From an uncultured Pelagibacteraceae bacterium (GTDB taxonomy: Bacteria > Pseudomonadota > Alphaproteobacteria > Pelagibacterales > Pelagibacteraceae): a DNA stretch of 64,000 bases. The notes beneath the pieces are model-generated. The model saw only the letters and a list, made by a program, of their open reading frames with translations, did not search any database and was not told the DNA's origin. The stretch is from positions 47,442-111,441 of the forward strand of contig CABXTN010000001.1 in NCBI GenBank assembly GCA_902515185.1. Reading direction: 5' to 3'. The number at the start of each line of letters is the position of its first letter. The first letter of the stretch is position 1. Positions 1 to 10,364 of the stretch are shown here, piece by piece. The translations under genes and the position numbers were made by a program.

Positions 1-347
1 AAAGTATCCTCTTTTTCATTAGAGGAAAAGCTTTCCCATATTTCTATTTTTTCTAACATTGAATGAAATACATTAAGGTAATCCTTCATTTTTTTATTTA
101 TTGAAGCGTCACCATATCCAATTTCCCTTATACTTAATTCTAGTTGCTTAAATATATAATCATAAAGATCTTGCATTTTTTTTTTATCAATTTCACTTTT
201 ATAATTTTTAATAAAAAAACCCAAATGAAACAGTAAAATTGTGAGTCTATGTGAAAATGTATCATTTTTAGTAAAAATACTAAAAATATTTTTATTTCTA
301 GAGAAATAGACCAAATTGTTATAAATATTAATATATTCTTTGTTCAT
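1..347 (-). CDS. Ubiquinol-cytochrome c chaperone (CBP3) family protein, partial (C-terminus beyond window start)
   Basis: Manual reverse translation from cat at 345-347: [101 protein letters not shown]; matches the CBP3 domain pattern; not in the supplied ORF list because it runs off the edge. Confidence 0.75.
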   Translation of the reverse strand, partial: MNKEYINIYNNLVYFSRNKNIFSIFTKNDTFSHRLTILLFHLGFFIKNYKSEIDKKKMQDLYDYIFKQLELSIREIGYGDASINKKMKDYLNVFHSMLEKIEIWESFSSNEKEDT

Positions 348-804
348 GAAAAAACTTTTATTATTTATATTCATATTTATTTTAAGTTGTTCAACTAATA
401 AAGTAGTAAAACATCACGGGGTTCATTTTTTGGACAAAAAACATAAAAAGTTGGTAATAAACGACACTAATATTAATGACATAATCACATTACTTGGTGA
501 ACCATCTACAAAAAGCTCCTTCGATAATGATGTCTGGATTTATATAGAAAGAAAGATTTCAACAGGTTCTATATTTAAACTTGGCAAAGAGCAGCTAATA
601 GTTAATAACGTTTTAGTACTTGAACTAAATCAAATGGGACTACTCGCCTCCAAAGATTTCTATAACAAAGACACTATGAACAATATAAAATTTGTAGAAA
701 ATTCTACTGGATCTGTTTATAGCAAGAGATCTTTTGTTTATGATTTCTTATCTAGTATGAGACAAAAAATTAATGATCCTATGCGTAAAAAGGACAAAGA
801 TTAA
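346..804 (+). CDS. bamE: Outer membrane protein assembly factor BamE (SmpA/OmlA lipoprotein)
   Basis: Short lipoprotein signal [15 protein letters not shown]; SmpA/OmlA-like '[27 protein letters not shown]'; divergent from CBP3 family gene. Confidence 0.8.
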   Translation: MKKLLLFIFIFILSCSTNKVVKHHGVHFLDKKHKKLVINDTNINDIITLLGEPSTKSSFDNDVWIYIERKISTGSIFKLGKEQLIVNNVLVLELNQMGLLASKDFYNKDTMNNIKFVENSTGSVYSKRSFVYDFLSSMRQKINDPMRKKDKD

Positions 805-2906
805 CCTGCTATAACTGCCAGTAACAATAGTGCAACAATATTAGTAATTTTTATCATTGGGTTTACAGCTGGTCCCGCAGTATCTTTGTATGGATCGCCA
901 ACAGTATCACCTGTGACAGCAGCTTTGTGCGCTTCAGATCCTTTACCACCATGATTACCATCCTCAATATACTTTTTGGCATTATCCCAAGCTCCACCAC
1001 CAGCTGTCATTGATACAGCAACAAATAAGCCAGTAATAATTACACCAAGAAGCATAGCTCCAACAGATGCTAGTGCTGCTACTTGACCACCGATTGAATA
1101 TATAATGAAGTATAAAACTATAGGTGATAAAACAGGCAACAATGAGGGTATTATCATTTCTTTAATTGCTGCTACAGTTAATAAATCAACTAATTTAGCA
1201 TAATCAGGTTTTTGTTTTCTTTTCATTATTCCAGGAAATTTTTTAAATTGTCGTCTAACTTCAATAACTACTGCTCCACCTGCCCTACCAACTGCTTGCA
1301 TGCCCATAGAGCCAAATAAATATGGAAGCATACCTCCAATTAGCAAACCAACAACAACATAAGGATTTGATAAGTCAAATGTAACTACTATACCTTCTAA
1401 ATTAGAGCCTACCTCCTTAGAAAAATGTTTTATGTCTTCTGTGTAAGCCGCGAAAAGAACAAGAGCACCTAATCCCGCTGAACCTATTGCATAGCCTTTT
1501 GTTACAGCTTTAGTTGTATTGCCTACTGCATCTAATGCGTCTGTTGTTTTTCTAACATTGTTAGGAAGTTTTGACATTTCAGCGATACCTCCGGCGTTAT
1601 CAGTGACTGGACCATAAGCATCTAATGCTACAACCATTCCAGCTAAAGCCAACATTGTTGTCACAGCAATGGCAATTCCAAATAAGCCAGCGATATAATT
1701 TGTTAATAATATACCGGCTACAATAATTAAAGCAGGTATTGCTGTTGCTTCTAAAGAAACAGCTAAACCTTGAATCACATTAGTTCCATGACCCGTTGTT
1801 GAAGACATAGCAACACTTCTTACAGGTCTATAATTAGTCCCAGTATAATATTCTGTAACCCAAATAAGTAAACCTGTAATAACAAGTCCTATCACTCCAC
1901 AATAATAGAGACTTTTGCCGTTAAAAAGAGTTCCGTTTACATTAAACTCAGTTGCAAAACCTATAACGTAATCAGTCAAAGGATATAATAATATTAATGA
2001 TGAAATTGCTGTTGCAACAAAACCTTTATATAATGCAGCCATTATATTCTTGCTGTTCCCTAGTCTTACAAAAAAAGTACCTAGTATAGATGTTAAAATA
2101 CAAACCCCACCAATTGTTAAAGGGTAAATCATCATAGTTAGATCATTAACAAAAAATATTGAAGAAAGAACCATTGTGGCAACTATAGTTACTGCGTATG
2201 TTTCAAACAAGTCTGCAGCCATACCAGCACAATCTCCCACATTGTCTCCAACATTATCTGCTATAACAGCAGGATTACGTGGATCATCTTCTGGTATTCC
2301 AGCCTCAACTTTTCCAACTAAATCAGCACCAACGTCAGCACCCTTGGTAAAAATACCTCCACCAAGTCTTGCAAAAATTGAAATTAAAGACGCACCGAAA
2401 CCTAAGGCTACTAAAGCATTCACAATCTCTCTCTCGTCAATACCAAATTTAAGTAATAAATAATAATATACAGCTATTGATAAAAGTGCTAAACCAGCAA
2501 CAAGCATACCTGTAACAGCACCAGATTTGAATGCCACTGATAGGCCTTGTGATAATCCTTTTCGAGAAGCTTCTGCTGTTCTTACATTAGCTTCTACAGA
2601 TACAAGCATACCAACATAACCTGCTATTCCAGAGAGTGCCGCTCCAATTAAATAACCTAAGCCTACTAAAATACTAAAAGCGTAACTAATAATAACTAGA
2701 ACAACAACACCTACAATCGCTATTGTTTTATATTGTCGATTTAAATAAGCCTTAGCACCAATTTGAATTGCAGATGCAATTTCTCTCATTTTATCATTTC
2801 CAGAACTAGCATTTAAAATTTGTTTTCCAGTAAAGTAACCATAAACTATTGAAAGTAAGCCTGCTAAAATTGTGTATGATAAAATTGTTTCTACTGATGC
2901 ATTCAT
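801..2906 (-). CDS. hppA: Membrane-bound H+-translocating pyrophosphatase
   Basis: 701 aa multi-TM protein with [54 protein letters not shown] and [16 protein letters not shown]. Confidence 0.97.
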   Translation of the reverse strand: MNASVETILSYTILAGLLSIVYGYFTGKQILNASSGNDKMREIASAIQIGAKAYLNRQYKTIAIVGVVVLVIISYAFSILVGLGYLIGAALSGIAGYVGMLVSVEANVRTAEASRKGLSQGLSVAFKSGAVTGMLVAGLALLSIAVYYYLLLKFGIDEREIVNALVALGFGASLISIFARLGGGIFTKGADVGADLVGKVEAGIPEDDPRNPAVIADNVGDNVGDCAGMAADLFETYAVTIVATMVLSSIFFVNDLTMMIYPLTIGGVCILTSILGTFFVRLGNSKNIMAALYKGFVATAISSLILLYPLTDYVIGFATEFNVNGTLFNGKSLYYCGVIGLVITGLLIWVTEYYTGTNYRPVRSVAMSSTTGHGTNVIQGLAVSLEATAIPALIIVAGILLTNYIAGLFGIAIAVTTMLALAGMVVALDAYGPVTDNAGGIAEMSKLPNNVRKTTDALDAVGNTTKAVTKGYAIGSAGLGALVLFAAYTEDIKHFSKEVGSNLEGIVVTFDLSNPYVVVGLLIGGMLPYLFGSMGMQAVGRAGGAVVIEVRRQFKKFPGIMKRKQKPDYAKLVDLLTVAAIKEMIIPSLLPVLSPIVLYFIIYSIGGQVAALASVGAMLLGVIITGLFVAVSMTAGGGAWDNAKKYIEDGNHGGKGSEAHKAAVTGDTVGDPYKDTAGPAVNPMIKITNIVALLLLAVIAG

Positions 2907-2985
2907 TATAAATTCCTAGGTTAATTAGTTATTATTAAAAATCGCACAATACAAAAAAGCATATAAAAGGCAATGTTTAACTTGA

Positions 2986-3942
2986 TTAAAAATTATGAAA
3001 ATATCCTTTATTTTTGAGGAATATTTGCCTTCTACTGTCGTCTAAAATTATAGACCTATCTTTGCCCTTAAGGATTTTCCCAATTTTTGTTATTCGAATC
3101 TTGTTCTTAACTGAATAGTTACTTATTACTTTTTCTTTCGATTTTGGAGCTGTAAATAATATCTGATAATCATCGCCCTTCGATATAAAATCAATTTTTT
3201 TTAATTTTTTTATAGCTATTAATTTCATTAAAAAATTCGATATAGGTATATTCCTTAATGAAATTTTATATGAATGGTTCTGATTGTTAATTAATTTATC
3301 TAAATCTGCAAAGAGGCCATCGGATATATCAATTGAGGATGAAGCAAAACTAGATAGTTTTTTTATTAATTTAAATTGTATATCAGGTGTATAATAGCTA
3401 TTGACAAAATAATTACTAATATTTTTATTAATCTTAAGTTTATTTTTTAAAAGACATAGTCCTACATAGCTATCGCCAATATTTCCAGTAACATATATAT
3501 CATCGTTGACATTCGACTTATTACGAAAAACTATTTTGTTTGAATAACCAAGTGAAGTAATAGAGAAAGTTAAATTTTTAGATTTAACAGTATCACCTCC
3601 TCCAACAAGAATCTTGTAAGTACTTTGTTCTTTTTTGATCGAATTATATATTTTCTTTAGATTTTTTTTAGAAAAATGTTTCTTATTACCAGACGCGCAA
3701 ATAAAAATAAATTTAGGGTTAACTCCTTTACATACAATGTCTGAAATAGAAGATCTAATGATTTTTCTTATAACCAAATCAGGTTTCTTAAAATTTAGAA
3801 AGTGAATTTTTTCAACATAAGTATCGACAGATAATACTAACTTATTACTTTTATCAAAAAAAACATCATCATTAAGATTTAATGAGGATTTATTATTATT
3901 TAACTTGCTAAAATATTTATTAATTATATCGAACTCATTCAT
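2986..3942 (-). CDS. thiL: Thiamine-monophosphate kinase
   Basis: SVDTYVEKIHF, GGGDTV, KGDDYQILFTAP motifs; adjacent to nusB. Confidence 0.88.
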   Translation of the reverse strand: MNEFDIINKYFSKLNNNKSSLNLNDDVFFDKSNKLVLSVDTYVEKIHFLNFKKPDLVIRKIIRSSISDIVCKGVNPKFIFICASGNKKHFSKKNLKKIYNSIKKEQSTYKILVGGGDTVKSKNLTFSITSLGYSNKIVFRNKSNVNDDIYVTGNIGDSYVGLCLLKNKLKINKNISNYFVNSYYTPDIQFKLIKKLSSFASSSIDISDGLFADLDKLINNQNHSYKISLRNIPISNFLMKLIAIKKLKKIDFISKGDDYQILFTAPKSKEKVISNYSVKNKIRITKIGKILKGKDRSIILDDSRRQIFLKNKGYFHNF

Positions 3943-4336
3943 TGATAGTTCTGATTTTTTTGGAAATTTTATCTAATAAAGCATTTAAATATTTGGTTTG
4001 TGGATCATCCAAAAAAAAATTTGAAGCGTTTAAGTATTCTTTAATAATTATTTTTCTTGGTGTTTTTGGCATATACATAAATTCATATACAGCACTTTTA
4101 ATAATTGTTTGGAATACTTTATCTACTTTTCTCAGATCAGTATTTTCAAGTGAATGATTAATTTCTTCAAAAAGTACTTCTTGCCTTTCTACTGCTCCTA
4201 AAACAACGTCTTTTATAAATTTTTTAAATCTATGTTTAGGAAATATAATTTCTTCATCTTTATTAAATAATTTACCATATAATTTTTGAATAATAATAAC
4301 TCTGGGGTTATTTTTTGGTGAAAAAAAAACTTTCAT
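3935..4336 (-). CDS. nusB: Transcription antitermination factor NusB
   Basis: NusB-like C-terminal region 'EFMYMPKTPRKIIIKEYLNASNFF'; ribH-nusB-thiL order. Confidence 0.85.
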   Translation of the reverse strand: MKVFFSPKNNPRVIIIQKLYGKLFNKDEEIIFPKHRFKKFIKDVVLGAVERQEVLFEEINHSLENTDLRKVDKVFQTIIKSAVYEFMYMPKTPRKIIIKEYLNASNFFLDDPQTKYLNALLDKISKKIRTINE

Positions 4337-4725
4337 TTCTTTTGTGATAAAATAGATATAACAGCTAGAGCAGCTTCTTTACCTTTTTGACCTCTAGCAT
4401 TTGCTTGATCTTTATTAAGGCAAGTTATTATCCCGTTTCCGACGGGTTTTTTAGTATCGATACTAACTTTCATTATTGCATCTGTAGCTGATGAAGAGAT
4501 AAAATCAAAATGAGGTGTTTCACCTTTTATTACACAACCAAGCGCAATAGCTCCATCATATTTTTTTATATTTTTAATTATTGTAACTGGAATTTCAAAA
4601 ACACCCGGGACTTCTATAATTTTTACTTTTGAGAGTTTTTTAAGTTCGTTCAAAGACGAATTTAAAAGTTCTTTAGAAATATCTTTATAATAATTTGCTA
4701 CAACAATTAATATTTTTTTTTTCAT
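4333..4725 (-). CDS. ribH: 6,7-dimethyl-8-ribityllumazine synthase
   Basis: EVPGVFEIPVTI, ALGCVIKGETPHFDFI, PVGNGIITCLNKDQA. Confidence 0.96.
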   Translation of the reverse strand: MKKKILIVVANYYKDISKELLNSSLNELKKLSKVKIIEVPGVFEIPVTIIKNIKKYDGAIALGCVIKGETPHFDFISSSATDAIMKVSIDTKKPVGNGIITCLNKDQANARGQKGKEAALAVISILSQKK

Positions 4726-5828
4726 TTTAAAATTTCCTGCTTTGTTATCTTGATACCATAACCTTCAAGACCAACAACCTTCTTTCTGGATTTTGTTACC
4801 AATACCATATTCTTTATATGAAGTGACTTAATAATTTGAGCACCAATCCCATAGTTTTTTATCAGTTTATCCTGACCTTTTTTATAGAAATCATCACTTT
4901 TATACTGTCTTAATGTTTGAGTAACAGATTTTAAATTTGGATCTCTTATAAAAATTAATACACAATTTGAAAATTTTTCAAAATATTTAATTGTTCTATT
5001 AAATGAATTTGGAATATTTTGATTAATTAAATAATTCTCTACAACATTAGAGGAAATTACTCTCAATCTAGGGGTGATTTTTTTTGTTAAGTTTCCTTTA
5101 ATTAAAGCAAAATGTTCAGAACCATCTATTATATTTTCAAAGATTTTAATTTTGTAGGATTGATTGCCAACAATAATTTTGGATGTTTTTTTTAATTTGA
5201 TAAGTTTTTCTTTCTTAAGTCTATAAGCAATTAGATCCTCAATTTTAGCAATCATAAGTTTATGTTTATCCGCAAATTTAAAAAGATCTTGACCTTTAGC
5301 CATAGTACCGTCTTCATTCATTATTTCACATATAACTGCTGAAGGATTTTTTTTTGCTAGTTTTGAAATATCAATTGATGCCTCCGTATGTCCAGCTCTT
5401 ACTAAAACCCCACCCTCTTTAGCAATTATTGGGAAAACATGTCCGGGGGAAACTATATCATTTTTTTTTACATTTCTTTTTGTCGCAATTCTAATTGTAC
5501 GCGCTCTATCTTTCGCTGAAATACCTGTGGTTATGCCTTTCTTTGCTTCTATTGAAATTGTAAATGCAGTTTGGTTTCTTGATTGATTAATTGGTGCCAT
5601 ATAATTTAAATTCAATTTTTTGGCCTGCGCATTATTTAATGTTAGACAAATTAATCCCCTACCATTTTTTGCCATGAAGTTTATTTTTTTTTGATCAACA
5701 TCTGAAGCACAAAAAACGAGATCTCCTTCATTTTCACGGTTTTCGTCATCAACTAAAATATACATACCACCTCTTTTAGCTATACGAACTATAGATTCAA
5801 TTTTTGAGTATCTAATTTTTTTTAACAT
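4722..5828 (-). CDS. ribB: 3,4-dihydroxy-2-butanone-4-phosphate synthase with a degenerate GTP cyclohydrolase II-like C-terminal domain
   Basis: N-terminal DDENRENEGDLVFCA and ARAGHTEA-like 'VRAGHTEASIDI'; C-terminal half resembles RibA but lacks the Cys-rich zinc motif. Confidence 0.9.
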   Translation of the reverse strand: MLKKIRYSKIESIVRIAKRGGMYILVDDENRENEGDLVFCASDVDQKKINFMAKNGRGLICLTLNNAQAKKLNLNYMAPINQSRNQTAFTISIEAKKGITTGISAKDRARTIRIATKRNVKKNDIVSPGHVFPIIAKEGGVLVRAGHTEASIDISKLAKKNPSAVICEIMNEDGTMAKGQDLFKFADKHKLMIAKIEDLIAYRLKKEKLIKLKKTSKIIVGNQSYKIKIFENIIDGSEHFALIKGNLTKKITPRLRVISSNVVENYLINQNIPNSFNRTIKYFEKFSNCVLIFIRDPNLKSVTQTLRQYKSDDFYKKGQDKLIKNYGIGAQIIKSLHIKNMVLVTKSRKKVVGLEGYGIKITKQEILK

Positions 5829-6402
5829 ACCTCTTTACATATTTTGATAAAATATCTATTTCAATATTAACTTTATCCTTTATTTTAAGTTTACTTAAAT
5901 TTGTAAGTTTTAATGTGTGTGGTATCACCCATATTTGAAAACCTTTTTTGGTTACTTTTGATATTGTGAGAGAAACTCCATTAATTAATATTGAGGCTTT
6001 TTCAATTAAATCCTTTTTAAACTTATTTTGTATGCCTATATCAAATACGATTGATTTTTGTGATTTAACAATACTATTAACAACACCAACTGTATCTACA
6101 TGTCCTTGACATATATGACCTGATATATTTTGACCATATTTCATAGGCAATTCAAGATTTATAATATCATTTTTTTTTATATCACTAAACTTTGATCTTT
6201 TAATTGTCTCATTAGATAAATAAAATTCTTTAATATTTTTTTTTATAGAAACTAAAGTTAAGCAAACACCGTCACAAGATATAGATATACCTAAGTCCTT
6301 TTTATTTACTTTAATTGATGACTTAACAAAAAGATTAAGACCTTTACTGTACTTTACAATATTTTGAACTACTCCTTTATTAAATATAATTCCATTAAAC
6401 AT
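5812..6402 (-). CDS. ribE: Riboflavin synthase alpha subunit
   Basis: MFNGII start, GVCLTLVS, NISGHICQGHVDTVG duplicated lumazine-binding folds. Confidence 0.93.
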   Translation of the reverse strand: MFNGIIFNKGVVQNIVKYSKGLNLFVKSSIKVNKKDLGISISCDGVCLTLVSIKKNIKEFYLSNETIKRSKFSDIKKNDIINLELPMKYGQNISGHICQGHVDTVGVVNSIVKSQKSIVFDIGIQNKFKKDLIEKASILINGVSLTISKVTKKGFQIWVIPHTLKLTNLSKLKIKDKVNIEIDILSKYVKRYVKKN

Positions 6403-6404
6403 AA

Positions 6405-7508
6405 TTAAATAAACTTAATAATTTTATCTTTATTAGAGAAAGTGTCTAATACTTTTTTACTTTTAAATTTTTTACCAAGAGTAACCAAAATATTTGAAAT
6501 TTTAATTAATCCACTAGATTTTAAGGTTTTGTTACTTTTAAATAAATAAAACTGATTAAAATAATTTTTATCTAAAAATAATTTTGTAAGTGATCTTCCA
6601 CCTTCAACTAATAAATTATAAACATTTTTCTTATAAATAGTCTTAAGAATTTTTAGGAGACTTAGCGAACCATCATTATCAAGTGAAATTTTCATAAGGT
6701 TTACACCCATTTTTTTCAGATGTTTAATTTTTTTAGCCTCAGTAGAACCATGAAAAATATAAGTATTTTTTCGGTTTACAGAATTTATTACATGCTTGGA
6801 GTGTTTAATACTTAGATTTTTATCTATAATAAAAATTTTAGGTGAGTATTTCTCTAAACCATTTAATCTGCAATTTAACTTTGGATTATCTTCATTTATA
6901 GTTTTATGGGAAATTAAAATTCCATCATTTTTATATCTAAGTAAATGGCCAACATTTAGTGATGTATCATCAGATATATATCTTTTTTTTTTAGATTTAA
7001 TATAATTATCTTTAGAACAAGCAATTTTACCTGTTATGTAAGGTAATTTGTATTTTCGGTTAAAAATATAACTTTTATAAAATTTATTAACTTCATTTTT
7101 AAGAATTCCTTTTTTAACTAAGATACCTTTATTTTTTAGAATTTTATGTGCTTGCTTTGAAGTTCTATGATCAATATCAGTAATTGAAAAAATTACTTTT
7201 TTTATTTTTGACTTAATTAATAAACTTGAGCAAGGATTTGTTTTACCTTTATGTGTGCAAGGTTCCATTGTTATATAGGCAGTTGAGCCATTTGGACTAA
7301 CAACAGAATTTTTTACTGCATTATATTCAGCATGAGGGCGACCATTTATGGATGTCACGCCTGTTGATATAATTTGATTGTTTTTAACTAGCACACAACC
7401 AACAGAGGGATTTTCCTTAGTTAATCCATGGTTTTCTTTTGCTAGCGCTAAAGCTAAACCCATATAATAATTGTCAGAAGTAATTATATTATCTTTTTTT
7501 GAAGACAT
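6405..7508 (-). CDS. ribD: Bifunctional diaminohydroxyphosphoribosylaminopyrimidine deaminase / uracil reductase
   Basis: Deaminase motif [10 protein letters not shown]...[16 protein letters not shown]-terminal reductase 'LLVEGGRSL'. Confidence 0.95.
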   Translation of the reverse strand: MSSKKDNIITSDNYYMGLALALAKENHGLTKENPSVGCVLVKNNQIISTGVTSINGRPHAEYNAVKNSVVSPNGSTAYITMEPCTHKGKTNPCSSLLIKSKIKKVIFSITDIDHRTSKQAHKILKNKGILVKKGILKNEVNKFYKSYIFNRKYKLPYITGKIACSKDNYIKSKKKRYISDDTSLNVGHLLRYKNDGILISHKTINEDNPKLNCRLNGLEKYSPKIFIIDKNLSIKHSKHVINSVNRKNTYIFHGSTEAKKIKHLKKMGVNLMKISLDNDGSLSLLKILKTIYKKNVYNLLVEGGRSLTKLFLDKNYFNQFYLFKSNKTLKSSGLIKISNILVTLGKKFKSKKVLDTFSNKDKIIKFI

Positions 7509-7947
7509 CTATTTTGTCAACAAACTGTATGAAATCTTTTTCTTCTCTAAAGTTTCTATAAACTGATGCAAAGCGCACATAAGCAACTGGATCTAAGTCC
7601 TTTAATCCATCCATAACCATAGTTCCTATAGTATTTGATGCAATTTCATTTTGACCAAGCTCTTCTAAAGAACGAGATATTTTAGTTATAAATTTCTCAA
7701 CTGTGTCAGTATCAATAGGTCTTTTTTTTAAAGCAATATAAATTGACTTAGATAATTTATCTCTATCAAATGTAGATTTTCTTCCATTTTTTTTAACAAC
7801 CATTAACTCTCTAAATTGCACTCTTTCAAATGTTGTGAACCTTTCTCCGCATGAACAAAGTCTTCTTCTTCTAATAGCTGTACCATCTTCAGTTGGCCTA
7901 GAGTCAACTACTGAGGTTTCACCCCTTTTACAAATTGAACATATCAT
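7489..7947 (-). CDS. nrdR: Transcriptional repressor NrdR
   Basis: [41 protein letters not shown] zinc ribbon plus ATP-cone domain. Confidence 0.95.
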   Translation of the reverse strand: MICSICKRGETSVVDSRPTEDGTAIRRRRLCSCGERFTTFERVQFRELMVVKKNGRKSTFDRDKLSKSIYIALKKRPIDTDTVEKFITKISRSLEELGQNEIASNTIGTMVMDGLKDLDPVAYVRFASVYRNFREEKDFIQFVDKIDVFKKR

Positions 7948-7956
7948 TTAAATTTT

Positions 7957-9267
7957 TTAACCTAAGTGTTTATAAATTGGAAATTTTGAACATAGCTCAA
8001 TAACTTCCTGTCTTACTTCATTTTCCACTTTGCTATTATCTTCTGGATTGGATGATAGACCTTTAATTACCTTGGTAATTAGTTGTCCTACAACTTCAAA
8101 TTCTTTTAATCCAAACCCACGTGTAGTAGCTGCTTGCGATCCTAGTCTTATACCTGAAGTAATCATAGGACTTTCTGTATCAAAAGGTATTCCATTTTTG
8201 TTACATGTAATGTTTGCTCTACACAAACTTTCAGAAGCTAAATTTCCTTTTACATTAAAAGGTCTTAAATCAACTAACATTAAATGAGTATCAGTTCCTC
8301 CAGAATAAATCTTAAAACCATTATTTTTTAATGTTTCAGCTAAAATTTTTGCGTTAGATAATACTGATTTAATATAAACTTTAAAATCTGGTCTTAATGC
8401 TTCCAGAAATCCAGCTGCTTTAGCAGCTATAACATGCATTAAAGGTCCGCCTTGATAACCAGGAAATACGGCAGTATTAAATTTTTTTGAAAGATCTTCA
8501 TGGTTAGTTAAAATAATTCCACCTCTTGCACTTCTGAAAACTTTATGTGTAGTAGATGTAACAACATGAGCATAATCACAAGGGTTAGGATATCCTTTGC
8601 CTGCTACTAAACCAGAAAAGTGTGCCATATCAACCATTAAGTACGCACCAACTTTGTCTGCAATTTCTCTAAATCTTTTAAAATCAATAACTCTCGAGTA
8701 AGCACTACCACCAGCTATAATCAGTTTTGGTTTGTGTTCCAAAGCTAATTTTTCAACGTTATCGTAATCTATTAGTTCAGATTTTTTATCTACATCATAA
8801 CCAATTGCATTAAACCATTTTCCTGACATAGAAATTTTTAAACCATGTGTAATATGACCACCAGAGTTTAAACTCATTCCCAAAAAGGTATCACCTGGTT
8901 TTAATAATGCTAAAAAAACAGCACCATTTGCTTGAGCTCCAGAGTGAGGTTGTGCATTTGCAAATTTACAATTAAATAATTTTTTTAATCTTTCGATTGC
9001 TAGATTCTCAGCAACATCAACATGCTCACATCCATTGTAATATCTTTTACCTGGATATCCTTCTGCGTATTTATTTGTTAAAACAGAGCCTTGAGCTTCT
9101 AACACAGCCTGTGAAACAATATTTTCTGATGCAATTAATTCTATATGCTGTTGTTGTCTTCTTAACTCATCGTTGATTGCTTTGTAAAGATCTGGGTCAG
9201 TTTTCGACAAACTATCTTCAAAAAAACCCTTGTATTGATCATTTATATATTTATTTTCACTAGACAT
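7957..9267 (-). CDS. glyA: Serine hydroxymethyltransferase
   Basis: [62 protein letters not shown]-lysine motif. Confidence 0.98.
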   Translation of the reverse strand: MSSENKYINDQYKGFFEDSLSKTDPDLYKAINDELRRQQQHIELIASENIVSQAVLEAQGSVLTNKYAEGYPGKRYYNGCEHVDVAENLAIERLKKLFNCKFANAQPHSGAQANGAVFLALLKPGDTFLGMSLNSGGHITHGLKISMSGKWFNAIGYDVDKKSELIDYDNVEKLALEHKPKLIIAGGSAYSRVIDFKRFREIADKVGAYLMVDMAHFSGLVAGKGYPNPCDYAHVVTSTTHKVFRSARGGIILTNHEDLSKKFNTAVFPGYQGGPLMHVIAAKAAGFLEALRPDFKVYIKSVLSNAKILAETLKNNGFKIYSGGTDTHLMLVDLRPFNVKGNLASESLCRANITCNKNGIPFDTESPMITSGIRLGSQAATTRGFGLKEFEVVGQLITKVIKGLSSNPEDNSKVENEVRQEVIELCSKFPIYKHLG

Positions 9268-9274
9268 AATATCC

Positions 9275-9700
9275 TCAAATTTTATTTACTCTTCTTTGGT
9301 GTCTTCCACCATCAAATTTTGTTTTTAAAAAAGTATTAATAAACAATAAAGCATTTTTTCTGGATATCAACCTTGATCCTAAGCTAATAATGTTAGCGTT
9401 ATTATGCATTCTTGATAATTTCGTAGATTTTAGACTGTAGCATTGCGCCGCTCTTATTTTTTTATGCTTATTTGCTGTAATATTCATACCTGTACCGGAT
9501 CCACAAATGAGAATACCTATATTATTTGAACTTTTAGAAACATATCTAGAAAGTTTATGTGCATAAAATGGATAGTCTACAGATACACTATTATTTGGAC
9601 CTAGATCAGTAAGTTTTATTTTTTTTTTAATAAATCTTTTTTTAATAAACTCCTTTAATGAAAAACCTGCGTGATCTGAGGATATGAAAATTTTTTTCAA
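9275..9700 (-). CDS. rpiB: Ribose-5-phosphate isomerase B
   Basis: [49 protein letters not shown]. Confidence 0.94.
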   Translation of the reverse strand: MKKIFISSDHAGFSLKEFIKKRFIKKKIKLTDLGPNNSVSVDYPFYAHKLSRYVSKSSNNIGILICGSGTGMNITANKHKKIRAAQCYSLKSTKLSRMHNNANIISLGSRLISRKNALLFINTFLKTKFDGGRHQRRVNKI

Positions 9701-9701
9701 A

Positions 9702-10292
9702 TTAATTAAATTTATAATCTAATACACATGCTACAAGATGGACTCTATTTTCTTCCCCACCATTGAAAGCGTTATGGTATTTAGTGTTATTTGTGATCCA
9801 TACTGAACCATCTGCTGGTAAATGTTTGGCTACATTGTCAACAACCATTATTGCACCTGGATTTGTATATATTGGTATATGTAATCTTGGCTCAGGATCT
9901 CTATGCCAGCTTAGTGTTGACCTTGGTTCTTTCAATAAAAGCCTTACTCTACCAAGTTTATATTTTTTTGTTAATTTTTCATACACATTTTCAAAGTAGG
10001 TACCTCGAAAATCTTTTACAAATTCTGTATATTTGCTTTCATCAATTCCAACATCTCTAGAAACTTCTTTTCCTGTACTATCTGGTTTTGTCCAATATAC
10101 CCCTCTTATTTTACTTCCCATAGTAGATTCAGGATCTCCTGGAATTTGATTTAAAGAGATTCCAGCAAAATGAGGGATGCCTAAACTTATATCGAAACCT
10201 TTAATTTTTAAAACATCATCACATGCTTTCTTGAGTTTACCTATATCAAAATTAATGTTTTGTTTTTGAAAGTCGTTGAAAGTAAGTGACAT
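9702..10292 (-). CDS. Asp/Asn beta-hydroxylase-like 2-oxoglutarate/Fe(II) oxygenase fold protein
   Basis: SWHRDPEPRLHIPIYTN (HxD) ... KYHNAFNGGEENRVHLVACVLD (distal H and R). Confidence 0.6.
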   Translation of the reverse strand: MSLTFNDFQKQNINFDIGKLKKACDDVLKIKGFDISLGIPHFAGISLNQIPGDPESTMGSKIRGVYWTKPDSTGKEVSRDVGIDESKYTEFVKDFRGTYFENVYEKLTKKYKLGRVRLLLKEPRSTLSWHRDPEPRLHIPIYTNPGAIMVVDNVAKHLPADGSVWITNNTKYHNAFNGGEENRVHLVACVLDYKFN

Positions 10293-10364
10293 AATTACAT
10301 TTTATTATTATCTTAATACTTATTATATAATATATTACTATTGTCGCATATAAATATATTTTAA

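Noticed and set aside
2176-2463. Ser/Pro-rich + strand ORF
   Set aside because: Antisense to the highly conserved hppA core; composition is that expected from the opposite strand.
3942-4157. Hydrophobic 71-aa + strand ORF antisense to nusB
   Set aside because: AT-rich antisense frames generate Leu/Ile/Phe-rich ORFs across this window; no homology clue.
9763-10060. Two overlapping + strand ORFs (9763-9999, 9851-10060)
   Set aside because: Antisense to the oxygenase CDS in two frames, no recognisable motif.
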